Assembly (NCBI RefSeq): GCF_050632745.1
Contig: NZ_JBODSD010000001.1
Location: forward strand, 620,001 to 684,000
Direction of reading: 5' to 3'
Source of the DNA: Mumia sp050632745
GTDB taxonomy: Bacteria; Actinomycetota; Actinomycetes; Propionibacteriales; Nocardioidaceae
Length of the DNA: 64,000 nucleotides
Positions 41,899-52,576 of this stretch are shown here, one piece after another. Under the pieces are notes generated by a model that was given only the letters and a program-made list of their open reading frames with translations, did no database searches and was not told the DNA's origin. Positions within the stretch are counted from its first letter, which is position 1. The number at the start of each line of letters is the position of its first letter. The position numbers were made by a program, and so were the translations under genes.

Positions 41899-41928
41899 GG
41901 GGGTGCGGGGCGTCAGCCCCGTACCCCC
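41899..41928. terminator. 13-bp hairpin, probable bidirectional terminator
   Basis: GGGGGTGCGGGGC (41899-41911) and GCCCCGTACCCCC (41916-41928) pair with one wobble around the tetraloop GTCA. The loop contains the stop codon of the minus-strand CGNR gene, and the element follows the MazF-fold gene on the plus strand. Confidence 0.6.
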
Positions 41929-42398
41929 TCCGTGCTGCGCTCGCGGTGCGTGCGGACCTTCGCGCGGTTGCCGCAGACCTCCATCGAGCACCACTGGCGC
42001 GACCGGTTCTTCGAACGGTCGTAGAACGCCCACCGGCAGTCGTCGGCCGGGCAGATCTTCACGCGCTCCAGCCGCCCCTCGATCGCGAGCCGGGCAGCGG
42101 CCGCGGCGACCTCGGCCACGACGTCGGTCCCGGCGAGCGTGGCGCCGTCGTCGAGGACCACGTCGACCCCCACCCGCAGCGGCCCGCCCGCCGGCGGCTC
42201 GCCCGCGGCCCGGGCCCGCAGGTGGTCGCGCAGCTGGCGCGCCGCGGCGACGTCGGCGTCGCTCTGCCGGCGGCCGGACCAGGTCGCGAAGGACTCGGTC
42301 GTCGCCAGCTGGTCGATGCCGTCCTCCACGTCGAGCGTGTTGAGGAACGCGACCACCCGGTCGGCAGGATCCGCGCCGGCGTCGTCGTACTCGCTCAT
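41913..42398 (-). CDS. CGNR zinc-finger regulator
   Basis: A 161-residue protein: an N-terminal ABATE-type domain (RVVAFLNTLDVEDGID) and a C-terminal zinc finger CPADDCRWAFYDRSKNRSRQWCSMEVCGNRAKVRTHRER with the full CGNR signature. The finger likely binds DNA and the N-terminal part a ligand. It is divergent from a small ORF plus VOC-family gene, with an inverted repeat between them, the layout of a local repressor and its target. The TATGGT box upstream gives a leaderless ATG. Confidence 0.9.
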   Translation of the reverse strand: MSEYDDAGADPADRVVAFLNTLDVEDGIDQLATTESFATWSGRRQSDADVAAARQLRDHLRARAAGEPPAGGPLRVGVDVVLDDGATLAGTDVVAEVAAAAARLAIEGRLERVKICPADDCRWAFYDRSKNRSRQWCSMEVCGNRAKVRTHRERSTEGVRG

Positions 42399-42410
42399 GC
42401 AACCACCATA
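42399..42410 (-). promoter_or_regulatory. -10 box of a leaderless promoter (CGNR gene)
   Basis: Minus-strand TATGGT (42410 to 42405), 6-base gap to the ATG at 42398. Confidence 0.5.
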
Positions 42411-42438
42411 ACTCGTTCACCGGTTGCACCCCAGGGCC

Positions 42439-42467
42439 GTAACTGGCAAAATGTGGATGACAGTTAC
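42439..42467. promoter_or_regulatory. inverted repeat between CGNR gene and small ORF/VOC operon
   Basis: GTAACTG (42439-42445) and CAGTTAC (42461-42467) are exact reverse complements with a 15-base AT-rich spacer. A candidate CGNR operator. Confidence 0.45.
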
Positions 42468-42484
42468 CGATGGAGGAGGCCGTC

Positions 42485-42661
42485 ATGCATCCGTGGGCCG
42501 CGTACCTGATCACCCAGGACAACCTCGAGCGCGAGGAGCGTCACCGCCGGGCCCGCGCCGCCCGCGACTCCGTCGACCGCGACGGCGCCGCGACCCGCCG
42601 CCGGCCGGTCCGTGCCGGCGCGAAGCTGCGCCCGTCGCGTGCGATGGGCTGCGCTGTATGA
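42485..42661 (+). CDS. small basic protein (58 residues)
   Basis: A 58-residue protein beginning MHPWAAYLITQDNLEREERHRRARAARDS and ending in a run rich in Arg/Ala. It has a near-ideal ribosome site GGAGGAGG ahead of the ATG at 42485, and its stop overlaps the VOC-family ATG (ATGA), so it is clearly translated. I know similar small actinobacterial proteins only as hypothetical. It may serve to couple translation of the downstream gene. Confidence 0.7.
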   Translation: MHPWAAYLITQDNLEREERHRRARAARDSVDRDGAATRRRPVRAGAKLRPSRAMGCAV

Positions 42662-43047
42662 GCCTCACCGGCGTCCGCCTGGGCGCGTACGTGCTCGACT
42701 GCCCGGACCCGCTCGCGCTGGCGCACTTCTACGCGAGCCTCCTCGGCGTCCGGGTCGCCGAGCACAGCACCGACGCGTGGGCCGAGCTCGAGGGCGGTGG
42801 GTCCGTCCTGTCGTTCCAGCGCGTCGACGACCACGAGCCGCCGCAGTGGCCCGACGGTGTGCCGCAGCAGGCGCACCTCGACCTCGCGGTCGACGCGTAC
42901 GAGGCGCCGCACGCGCTCGCGGTCTCGCTCGGCGCGACGCCGCTCCAGCCCGTCGAGCCGCCCGCTCCGGGCGAGGAGAAGGTGCGGGGCTTCCGGGTCT
43001 ACGCCGACCCGGCCGGGCACCCGTTCTGCCTCTGCACGTGCGACTGA
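42658..43047 (+). CDS. VOC family (glyoxalase/bleomycin-resistance fold) protein
   Basis: A 129-residue single VOC domain: LGAYVLDCPDPLALAHFYASLLGVRV at the start, QQAHLDLAVDAYEAP in the middle and GFRVYADPAGHPFCLCTC at the end. The metal-binding histidines of one half are recognisable. The substrate is unknown. It is translationally coupled to the small basic protein and probably controlled by the divergent CGNR gene. Confidence 0.87.
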   Translation: MSLTGVRLGAYVLDCPDPLALAHFYASLLGVRVAEHSTDAWAELEGGGSVLSFQRVDDHEPPQWPDGVPQQAHLDLAVDAYEAPHALAVSLGATPLQPVEPPAPGEEKVRGFRVYADPAGHPFCLCTCD

Positions 43048-43055
43048 CGCGCGCC

Positions 43056-43068
43056 TAGACTCGCCGGT
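43056..43068 (+). promoter_or_regulatory. -10 box of a leaderless promoter (acyl-CoA synthetase)
   Basis: TAGACT at 43056-43061, 7-base gap to the ATG at 43069. Confidence 0.5.
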
Positions 43069-44730
43069 ATGACGCCGGTCACACCCCACCTGCCCTCGTA
43101 CGCCTCCGGCACCGGAGCCGCCCCCCTCCTCGGCGACACGATCGGCGCCAACCTCGAGCGGGCGGTGGCGCGGTTCGGGGACCGCGAGGCGCTGGTCGAG
43201 GTCTGGACCGGGAGACGCTGGACGTACGCCGAGCTCGACGCCGACGTCGACGCGCTCGCCCGGGGCCTGCTCGCGCGCGGCATCGCGAAGGGCGACCGGG
43301 TCGGCATCTGGTCGCCGACGTGCGCGGAGTGGACGCTGCTGCAGTACGCGACCGCGAAGGTCGGCGCCATTCTCGTGAACGTCAACCCCGCCTACCGGAC
43401 CCACGAGCTCGCCTACGTCGTGAACCAGTCCGGCATGCGCATGCTCGTGACCGCGGTCGCGTACAAGGACAGCGACTACCGCGCGATGGTCCAGGCGGTC
43501 CGTCCGGAGTGCGCGGCGCTCACCGACGTCGTCGAGATCGGCACGGACTCCTGGGAGCAGCTCGTCACCGCGGGCGCGGGACAGCCCGAGGGCGCGGTGG
43601 CGGCGCGGATGGACGAGCTGGGGCCGGACGACCCGATCAACATCCAGTACACGTCCGGCACGACCGGGTTCCCGAAGGGCGCCACCCTCAGCCACCACAA
43701 CATCCTCAACAACGGCTACCTCACGACCGAGACGATCGGGTTCACCGAGCAGGACCGCCTCTGCATCCCGGTCCCGCTCTACCACTGCTTCGGGATGGTG
43801 ATGGGCAACCTCGGCTGCACGACGCACGGCGCGACGATCGTCTACCCGGCGCCGACCTTCGAACCCGCCGCCACGCTGCAGGCGGTCCAGGACGAGCGCT
43901 GCACGGCCCTGTACGGCGTCCCGACCATGTTCATCGCCGAGCAGGACCTCCCGGGCTTCTCCTCGTACGACCTCTCGTCCCTGCGGACCGGGATCATGGC
44001 GGGCTCCCCGTGCCCGGTCGAGGTCATGAAGCGCTGCATCAGCGAGATGCACATGACCGAGGTCTCGATCGCCTACGGCATGACGGAGACGTCGCCGGTG
44101 TCGATGCAGACCCGGCCCGACGACGACGTCGAGCGCCGCACCGAGACCGTCGGGAGGGTTCACCCGCACGTCGAGGTGAAGGTGATCGACCCGCTGACCG
44201 GCCTCACGGTGCCGCGCGGGGAGGCCGGCGAGCTGTGCACGCGTGGCTACTCGGTGATGCTCGGCTACTGGGGAGAGCCCGAGAAGACCGCCGCCGCGAT
44301 CGACTCCGCCCGCTGGATGCACACCGGCGACCTCGCCGTGATGCGCGACGACGGCTACGCGAACATCGTCGGCCGGATCAAGGACATGGTGATCCGCGGC
44401 GGTGAGAACCTCTACCCCCGCGAGATCGAGGAGTTCCTCTACACCCACCCCGACGTCGCGGACGTGTCCGTCGTCGGGGTGCCCGACGAGCGCTACGGCG
44501 AGGAGCTCTGCGCGTGGGTGCGCCTGCGCGAGGGAGCCGCGCCGCTCGACGCCGAGCGGGTGCGGGAGTTCTGCACCGGACGCCTCGCGCGCCACAAGAT
44601 CCCGCGCTACGTCGTGGTCGTCGACGAGTTCCCGATGACGGTGACCGGCAAGATCCGCAAGGTCGAGATGCGGGAGCGCTCGGTCGATCTTCTGGGGCTC
44701 GACGCGTTGGGGATCGGCCCGACCGCGTGA
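43069..44730 (+). CDS. AMP-binding acyl-CoA synthetase (FadD-like)
   Basis: A 553-residue adenylate-forming enzyme that activates a carboxylic acid to its CoA thioester. YTSGTTGFPKGATLSH (P-loop, about residue 193), YGMTETSPVS, the hinge Asp in TGDLAVM and the catalytic Lys in TGKIRKVEM near the C-terminus are present. Sequence features suggest medium/long-chain fatty acids, as in actinobacterial FadD35-like enzymes. It has its own promoter and stands alone between the VOC and BrkB genes. Confidence 0.92.
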   Translation: MTPVTPHLPSYASGTGAAPLLGDTIGANLERAVARFGDREALVEVWTGRRWTYAELDADVDALARGLLARGIAKGDRVGIWSPTCAEWTLLQYATAKVGAILVNVNPAYRTHELAYVVNQSGMRMLVTAVAYKDSDYRAMVQAVRPECAALTDVVEIGTDSWEQLVTAGAGQPEGAVAARMDELGPDDPINIQYTSGTTGFPKGATLSHHNILNNGYLTTETIGFTEQDRLCIPVPLYHCFGMVMGNLGCTTHGATIVYPAPTFEPAATLQAVQDERCTALYGVPTMFIAEQDLPGFSSYDLSSLRTGIMAGSPCPVEVMKRCISEMHMTEVSIAYGMTETSPVSMQTRPDDDVERRTETVGRVHPHVEVKVIDPLTGLTVPRGEAGELCTRGYSVMLGYWGEPEKTAAAIDSARWMHTGDLAVMRDDGYANIVGRIKDMVIRGGENLYPREIEEFLYTHPDVADVSVVGVPDERYGEELCAWVRLREGAAPLDAERVREFCTGRLARHKIPRYVVVVDEFPMTVTGKIRKVEMRERSVDLLGLDALGIGPTA

Positions 44731-44780
44731 GCTACCGGCGGCCGGGGAGTGTTGTCAACCCATGCGGTCCCTGCAACAGG

Positions 44781-44792
44781 TAGTTTTGCGGG
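44781..44792 (+). promoter_or_regulatory. -10 box of a leaderless promoter (BrkB-type gene)
   Basis: TAGTTT at 44781-44786, 6-base gap to the GTG at 44793. Confidence 0.45.
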
Positions 44793-45875
44793 GTGTCAGT
44801 CGTCGAGCGGATCGACCGCTACCAGCGGGCCCACCCGTTCGTCGGGTTCCCCATCGCGGTCACCTACAAGTTCTTCGACGACTCGAGCAACTACATCGCG
44901 GCCGCCGTCACCTACTACGCCTTCGTGGCGATCTTCCCCCTGATGCTCATCGGCTCGAGCATCCTCGGCTTCTTCCTCCAGAACGACGAGGCCCTGCGCG
45001 AGCAGCTGCTCGACACCGCGATCGGGAGCTTCCCGATCATCAGCGACCAGATCGAGAGCACCGAGGGTCTGCACGGCTCGGCGACCGCGGTGGTCTTCGG
45101 CGCCCTGGTCGCGGTCTACGGCGTCCTCGGTCTCGGGCAGTCGTCGCAGTACGCGATGAACGTCGCCTGGGCGGTGCCGCGCAACTCGCGTCCCAACCCG
45201 TTCCTCGGCCGGGGCCGGAGCCTGCTGATGCTCGGCTTCGCCGGGTTCGCCCTGCTGACGATCGCGGGTCTCACCGGTTTTCTGTCGACCAACCCGTGGT
45301 TCTCCGACGAGCACCGGTGGGCCGGGTGGCTGGCGCGTGGCGGGACCCTGATCCTGAGCGGCCTCGCGTTCACCGTGCTCTTCCTCCTGGCCTCCGCCCG
45401 CAAGCACAGCTTCCGCGCGGCGGCGCCGGGAGCGTTCGCGGTCGCGATCCTGTGGCAGGGGCTGCAGCTGGCCGGCACGGCGTACGTCCAGCACGTGATC
45501 GCCCGCTCCAGCAACCTCAACCAGATCTTCGCCGTGGTCCTCGGGATGATGGGCCTGATCTACATCGGCGCGGTGATGGCGATGATCGGCGTGCAGATCA
45601 ACGTCGTCCGGACCAAGCGGCTCTACCCGCGGGCGCTCCTCACGCCGTTCACCGACAACGTGAACCTCACCAAGGCCGACCAGCGCGCCTACTCGGACTA
45701 CGCGAAGGCCCAGCGTCACAAGGGTTTCGAGTCGATCCGGGTGATGTTCGGGCGGCCCGAGGCCAGGACGCCGGTCGAGCTGCCGCCCCATCCCGAGCAC
45801 CACTCCGGGCCTGTTCGCCCGGGGCGAACGGAATCGGCCGCACCAGGGGAACAAGCGGAGCCTCATCGAAGTTGA
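44793..45875 (+). CDS. YihY/BrkB family inner-membrane protein
   Basis: A 360-residue protein with about six membrane helices. AAAVTYYAFVAIFPLMLIGSSILGF near the N-terminus is the family signature. Once called ribonuclease BN, the family is now regarded as membrane proteins of unknown, possibly transport, function. A charged C-terminal tail (RPGRTESAAPGEQAEPHRS) follows. Its stop codon lies inside the left arm of the lon operator. Confidence 0.88.
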   Translation: MSVVERIDRYQRAHPFVGFPIAVTYKFFDDSSNYIAAAVTYYAFVAIFPLMLIGSSILGFFLQNDEALREQLLDTAIGSFPIISDQIESTEGLHGSATAVVFGALVAVYGVLGLGQSSQYAMNVAWAVPRNSRPNPFLGRGRSLLMLGFAGFALLTIAGLTGFLSTNPWFSDEHRWAGWLARGGTLILSGLAFTVLFLLASARKHSFRAAAPGAFAVAILWQGLQLAGTAYVQHVIARSSNLNQIFAVVLGMMGLIYIGAVMAMIGVQINVVRTKRLYPRALLTPFTDNVNLTKADQRAYSDYAKAQRHKGFESIRVMFGRPEARTPVELPPHPEHHSGPVRPGRTESAAPGEQAEPHRS

Positions 45876-45893
45876 GTAGGGCACGCTCAACTT
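45869..45893. promoter_or_regulatory. HAIR-like inverted repeat upstream of lon (HspR site)
   Basis: AAGTTGAG (45869-45876) and CTCAACTT (45886-45893) are exact reverse complements separated by 9 bases. The core TTGAGT-N7-GCTCAA is close to the HAIR consensus CTTGAGT-N7-ACTCAAG bound by HspR. lon belongs to the HspR regulon in Streptomyces. Confidence 0.65.
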
Positions 45894-45906
45894 TGAAAGG
45901 TTGCTC

Positions 45907-48243
<2,337 letters not shown>

Positions 48244-48279
48244 CACCGGTCGCGCTCGCGGTGCTCCCACCGCACGGCC

Positions 48280-48313
48280 AAGGGCCCCACCGTGATTCCA
48301 CGGTGGGGCCCTT
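48280..48313 (+). terminator. hairpin terminator after lon
   Basis: Fifteen-base arms AAGGGCCCCACCGTG and CACGGTGGGGCCCTT are perfectly complementary around the loop ATTC, 37 bases past the lon stop. Confidence 0.9.
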
Positions 48314-48338
48314 GCGTTGAGGTTGCCAGCGCAGGCCC

Positions 48339-48380
48339 ATACCGGGTATACATCTCTCTACCTGGATGAATACTCGGTAT
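48339..48380. promoter_or_regulatory. paired PadR-type operators
   Basis: ATACCGGGTAT (48339-48349) and ATACTCGGTAT (48370-48380), each ATAC-N3-GTAT, have centres 31 bases apart, three helical turns. The second site ends 11 bases before the PadR start, overlapping the presumed promoter. Confidence 0.7.
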
Positions 48381-48391
48381 AGGGGGGGCGG

Positions 48392-48949
48392 ATGTCGATC
48401 CGGCAGGGGCTGCTCGCGCTGTTGTCGCAGCAGCCGATGTACGGGGCCCAGCTGCGCTCGGAGTTCGAGGACCGCACCGCTGGCACCTGGCCTCTGAACG
48501 TCGGGCAGGTCTACACGACCCTCGGCCGTCTGCAGCGCGACGGGCTCGTCGAGCCGGAGGGCGACGCCGACGACGAGGGGCGGATCACCTACCGGCTCAC
48601 CACGCACGGGCGGACCGCCGTGGGGGAGTGGTTCGCCTCGTCGGTCTCGCCTGACCACGAGCCCCGCGACGAGCTGACGATCAAGGTCGCCCTCGGCGTG
48701 AGCCTCCCCGACGTCGACGTCGCCTCGGTGGTCCAGACCCAACGGGCCGACTCGATGCGGCACCTCCAGGTCCTGACCCGCGCCAAGCGGAACGCCGTCG
48801 ACAAGGACGACCTCGCTCGCGAGCTGGTGCTGGAGCGATCGATCTTCGCGACCGAGGCACAGGTGCGCTGGCTCGACCACATGGAGTCGAGGATCCGCCG
48901 CAGCCGCCGTCGTACGACCCCCACCGCCGTAGAGGAGACCGACCGATGA
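48392..48949 (+). CDS. PadR family transcriptional regulator
   Basis: A 185-residue regulator: a winged helix with LLALLSQQPMYGAQLRSEFE and VGQVYTTLGRLQRDGLVEPEG, then a helical dimerisation domain. It is the first gene of an operon with an ABC ATPase and permease (ATGA overlaps) and lies right behind two ATAC-N3-GTAT sites, so it most likely represses its own exporter operon until a drug or stress ligand binds. AGGGGGGG precedes the ATG. Confidence 0.92.
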   Translation: MSIRQGLLALLSQQPMYGAQLRSEFEDRTAGTWPLNVGQVYTTLGRLQRDGLVEPEGDADDEGRITYRLTTHGRTAVGEWFASSVSPDHEPRDELTIKVALGVSLPDVDVASVVQTQRADSMRHLQVLTRAKRNAVDKDDLARELVLERSIFATEAQVRWLDHMESRIRRSRRRTTPTAVEETDR

Positions 48950-49680
48950 CCGCACCCCGGCAGCCGGAGATCCTGCTCGAGCTGCGCGCCGTGCACCGCA
49001 CGCACGGCGACGGCGCCGCGGCCGTCCACGCCCTGCGCGGGGTCGACCTTGTCCTCCGGGCCGGTGAGCTCGTCGCCGTGATGGGTCCCTCGGGATCCGG
49101 CAAGTCGACGCTGCTCAACCTGGCGGGCGGCCTGGACGCGCCCACCGCCGGCGAGGTCGTGGTCGAGGGGGTCTCGCTCGACTCCTACGGCAGGACGGAG
49201 CTCGCCCGCGTCCGCCGGCGCGCGCTCGGGTACGTCTTCCAGGACCTCAACCTCATCCCGGCCCTCACCGCGGCCGAGAACGTCGCGCTGCCGCTGGAGC
49301 TCGACGGCGTCCGCGCTCGCGACGCGCGGGTCGAGGCGCTCCGCGCGCTCGAGGAGGTCGGCACGCCGCAGCTCGCCGACCGGTTCCCGGACGACATGTC
49401 GGGCGGTCAGCAGCAGCGGGTCGCGATCGCTCGCGCCCTCGTCGGTCCGCGGCGTGTCCTGCTGGCCGACGAGCCCACGGGCGCCCTCGACTCGGAGACC
49501 GGCGAGGAGGTGCTCGCCGTCCTGCGGCGCCGCGTCGACGCCGGGGCAGCCGGCCTCCTGGTGACCCACGAGGCACGCCACGCGGCGTGGGCCGATCGCG
49601 TCGTCTTCCTCCGCGACGGCCTCGTCGTGGACGCGGGCGAGACGTCCGCGACGGTCGGCGGCGCGGTGGCGCGCGCATGA
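48946..49680 (+). CDS. ABC transporter ATP-binding protein (MacB/LolD type)
   Basis: A 244-residue ATPase: Walker A GPSGSGKST (about residue 46), Q-loop FQDLNLIP, signature MSGGQQQRVAIARAL, Walker B RVLLADEPTGALD and H-loop VTHEAR. The DEPTGALDS ending and pairing with an FtsX-like permease place it in the MacB/LolD group, which acts on substrates at the outer membrane face, such as peptides or lipids. Coupled on both sides by ATGA overlaps. Confidence 0.93.
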   Translation: MTAPRQPEILLELRAVHRTHGDGAAAVHALRGVDLVLRAGELVAVMGPSGSGKSTLLNLAGGLDAPTAGEVVVEGVSLDSYGRTELARVRRRALGYVFQDLNLIPALTAAENVALPLELDGVRARDARVEALRALEEVGTPQLADRFPDDMSGGQQQRVAIARALVGPRRVLLADEPTGALDSETGEEVLAVLRRRVDAGAAGLLVTHEARHAAWADRVVFLRDGLVVDAGETSATVGGAVARA

Positions 49681-52292
49681 GCGGCGCCGTGGCCCGGTGG
49701 CGGCTCGCGCTGCGCATGGCACGTCGTGACGTCCGCCGGTCGAAGGGACGCAGCGCTCTGGTCGCCGTGATGGTGGGGACGCCGGTGATGTTGGCAGTGC
49801 TGCTGTCGACCGTCTACGCCGGCTCCGAGATCTCGGCGCTCGAGAACATGCCGGCCGAGCTGGGCGGAGCGGCCGCGCGGGTCTCGTGGCAGGGCGGCGG
49901 TGCCGTGCAGCAGTCGCCGGACGGGATGGACGGGGGCACGTTCCTCGACGGATCGGACACCGAGCCCCTGCCCGAGCCCGATGCGCGCGCGGTGGGCGCG
50001 CTGCTGCCCGGCGCCGACGTCCTCGAGGTCCGCTCGTCCTGGCGCCGTCTCGCCCTCGACAAGCCGCAGGAGGTGCTGGAGGTCGACACCCGGGAGCCTG
50101 CGGCCGCCGCGCTGCTGGACCTCTCGGACGGGCACGTTCCCGAAGCCTCGGGCGAGGTGGTGGTCACCCCGCGGTTGCGCGAGCGGCTCGACGTCGAGGT
50201 CGGCGACACCGTGACCCTCGGTGGACGCGACGTCTCGGTCGTGGGCGTGGGGACGTTCGGGAGCGTCGGGCCGTACCCCGACGCGCTGGGCGTCGTCGCG
50301 CTTCCCGGCACCCTCCCGGGGGTCGCAGACCCGGAGACGACGACCGACTTCCTGATCGTCCGCGACGCCCCGGTCACCTGGGACGACGTCCAGCGCCTCA
50401 ACGCCGCGGGGTTCTGGGCGACGTCGAGGCACGTCCTGGAGAACCCGCCGCCGGCGTCGGAGCAGTACGACCTGGACGAGTGGGACGGGGGTGACGGTAC
50501 CGAGCGTGCAGTGCTCGTCATCGTGGTCACCGCGATCGTGCTCCAGGTCGTCCTGCTCGCCGGCCCTGCGTTCGCCGTCGGGGTGCGCCGTCAGCGTCGT
50601 GACCTCGCCCTCGTCGCGGCGGCCGGTGGATCGCCCGCGGACGTGCGCCGTACCGTGCTCGCCCAGGCCGCGGTGCTCGGCGTCGGATCATCGCTGGTCG
50701 GCGCCGCGCTCGGTCTCGGGGTGGCGCCGCTCGTGATGGCGGGGATCACCCGCTGGGCGGACGAGCCGTTCGGGCCGTACGACGTCATGTGGCCGGCGGT
50801 CGCCGCCGCCGTGGTCCTCGGAGTCGTCGCCTCCCTGCTGGCCGCGCTGGTGCCCGCTCGCCAGGTCGCAGGCCAGGACGTCACCGCCGCGCTCGTCGCA
50901 CGGAGGACGGCGCCCGGGCAGCGCCACGGGTGGCCGCTCGTCGGAGCCGCCCTCGTCGTGGTCGGGCTCGGGGTCTGCTTCACCGCTGGTGTCCAGCCGG
51001 GAGGAGAGGTCGCCGTCGCGGGCGCGACGGTCGCGATCGTGCTCGGCGCCGTCTTCCTCACGCCGCTCGTGATCGGCGCCGTCGGGCGGGTCGGGACCCG
51101 ACTCCCGCTCGCCCTGCGTCTGGCGGTGCGCGACACCGCCCGTCAGCGCTCGCGCAGCACCCCTGCGGTCGCCGCCGTGATGGCGACGGTCGCCGGTCTC
51201 ACCGCGCTCGCGATTGCCAGTGCGAGCGACTTCGAGCAGAGCCGTCAGGCGTACACGTTCACCTATCCGCTCGGGACGACCGTGCTCAGCCAGCCGGGCG
51301 GCGATGTCGACGCGGCCGAGGTGGCCGGCACGGCCGCAGGCGTCCCGTTCACGCCACTCGGCAGCGGCGGGCAGAGCGGTGACAGCGACGGAGCGGGCTG
51401 GATCGACGTCTCGCTCGACACCGAGGCGTGGGACGGGTGGTCGATCGCCCAGGTCGCGGTCGCGACGCCCGAGGAGCTCGCGGCGTGGGGGGTCGAGCTG
51501 ACTCCGCAGCAGAGCGAGCGGCTGCGCTCCGGTGACGCGCTGGTCGCGAACCCGGCCGCTCTCGACGGGCAGGGGAGGGTCGGGATCGCGGTGGCGGAGG
51601 AGACCCGCGACGGCGCGTCCTCCGAGCCACGCACCGTGTCCTTCGACGCGGTGGCGGCGGACCTCACGATGGGGGCGGTGCCTCAGGGTCCCGAGCCGCG
51701 GGTCGGGCAGGCGGTGATCAGCCCGCAGAGCGCGCAGGCCCACGCCATCCCGTACCAGCGCAGCCAGGCGATCGCTGGCGGGACCCTGAGTACGCAGCAG
51801 CTCCGCGACGTCCGCGCGGCGCTGAAGGAGCTGCCCGGGGACCAGGGCATCTGGACCGAGCGCGGCTTCCAGGAGACGTTCACCGTGCAGCTGCTCCTCC
51901 TGATCGGTGCGGGTGGCCTCGCGGTCCTGATCGGGACGCTGACCGCGACCGGGCTCGCGCTCGCCGACGCACGCCCCGACTTCGCGACGCTCGCCGCCGT
52001 CGGAGCAGGGCCGCGGACCCGCCGTGCCGTCGCCGCGGCACAAGCGGTGGTCCTGGGCATCCTCGGGGCGGCGCTGGGCGTCGTGGTGGGCTTCGCGCCC
52101 GGCCTGGCGGCGACCTGGCCGCTCACCTCGGACCGGTGGGGAGCGCTCGACGGCACGGGCGACGGCCCGATCATCGACATCCCGTGGGGGGTCCTCGCGA
52201 CGATCGTCCTGGTCGTCCCGTTGATCGCCGCGGGGGCGTCCGCGCTGGTCACCCGGGGTCGGGTGCCGCTCACGCGAAGGCTGGCGCAATGA
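49677..52292 (+). CDS. FtsX-like ABC transporter permease
   Basis: An 871-residue permease with about ten membrane helices: one at the N-terminus, two groups of three (about 270-400, 690-840) and a helix pair in the centre, plus two large extracytoplasmic loops. This duplicated FtsX layout is common for actinobacterial MacB-type exporters. The ATG overlaps the ATPase stop. With PadR and the ATPase it probably forms a stress- or antibiotic-induced efflux operon. Confidence 0.88.
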   Translation: MSGAVARWRLALRMARRDVRRSKGRSALVAVMVGTPVMLAVLLSTVYAGSEISALENMPAELGGAAARVSWQGGGAVQQSPDGMDGGTFLDGSDTEPLPEPDARAVGALLPGADVLEVRSSWRRLALDKPQEVLEVDTREPAAAALLDLSDGHVPEASGEVVVTPRLRERLDVEVGDTVTLGGRDVSVVGVGTFGSVGPYPDALGVVALPGTLPGVADPETTTDFLIVRDAPVTWDDVQRLNAAGFWATSRHVLENPPPASEQYDLDEWDGGDGTERAVLVIVVTAIVLQVVLLAGPAFAVGVRRQRRDLALVAAAGGSPADVRRTVLAQAAVLGVGSSLVGAALGLGVAPLVMAGITRWADEPFGPYDVMWPAVAAAVVLGVVASLLAALVPARQVAGQDVTAALVARRTAPGQRHGWPLVGAALVVVGLGVCFTAGVQPGGEVAVAGATVAIVLGAVFLTPLVIGAVGRVGTRLPLALRLAVRDTARQRSRSTPAVAAVMATVAGLTALAIASASDFEQSRQAYTFTYPLGTTVLSQPGGDVDAAEVAGTAAGVPFTPLGSGGQSGDSDGAGWIDVSLDTEAWDGWSIAQVAVATPEELAAWGVELTPQQSERLRSGDALVANPAALDGQGRVGIAVAEETRDGASSEPRTVSFDAVAADLTMGAVPQGPEPRVGQAVISPQSAQAHAIPYQRSQAIAGGTLSTQQLRDVRAALKELPGDQGIWTERGFQETFTVQLLLLIGAGGLAVLIGTLTATGLALADARPDFATLAAVGAGPRTRRAVAAAQAVVLGILGAALGVVVGFAPGLAATWPLTSDRWGALDGTGDGPIIDIPWGVLATIVLVVPLIAAGASALVTRGRVPLTRRLAQ

Positions 52293-52414
52293 CGCGCCGG
52301 GTTCCTAGCCTGTCACGCACTGTTACGCAACCGTTACCCAGGAACGGAAACAATCTGAGTACCTGTCGCGTCTACAGTGAGCACAAGGTACGACACGAGG
52401 TGTAGGGGGCACTG

Positions 52415-52546
52415 ATGTCGCACATCGATCTTGCAGAACGACAGAGAAGGGCCGCTCGGCTGCGCATCGCGCAGCTGGTCGCACTCCGGCGGGCCGCCGC
52501 TGGCGGCGTCGAGCGGGTCACGAGGGAGGTCAAGTCCTCGTCGTGA
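52415..52546 (+). CDS. small basic protein (43 residues)
   Basis: The frame reads MSHIDLAERQRRAARLRIAQ and continues with VALRRAAAGGVERVTREVKSSS, a charged helix. AGGGGG precedes the ATG at 52415, and the 120 bases before it are AT-richer with paired GTTAC words, consistent with its own promoter. I do not recognise it. The neighbouring HAD gene starts 30 bases later from a separate leaderless promoter. Confidence 0.5.
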   Translation: MSHIDLAERQRRAARLRIAQLVALRRAAAGGVERVTREVKSSS

Positions 52547-52564
52547 GGCCGCGGTCAGACCGCG

Positions 52565-52576
52565 TAGCCTGCGGGA
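52565..52576 (+). promoter_or_regulatory. -10 box of a leaderless promoter (HAD gene)
   Basis: TAGCCT at 52565-52570, 6-base gap to the GTG at 52577. Confidence 0.5.

Noticed and set aside
41824..42024. A 66-codon frame following the MazF-fold gene
   Set aside because: It runs through the terminator hairpin and antisense to the CGNR gene. The first 30 residues look plausible, but nothing else supports it.
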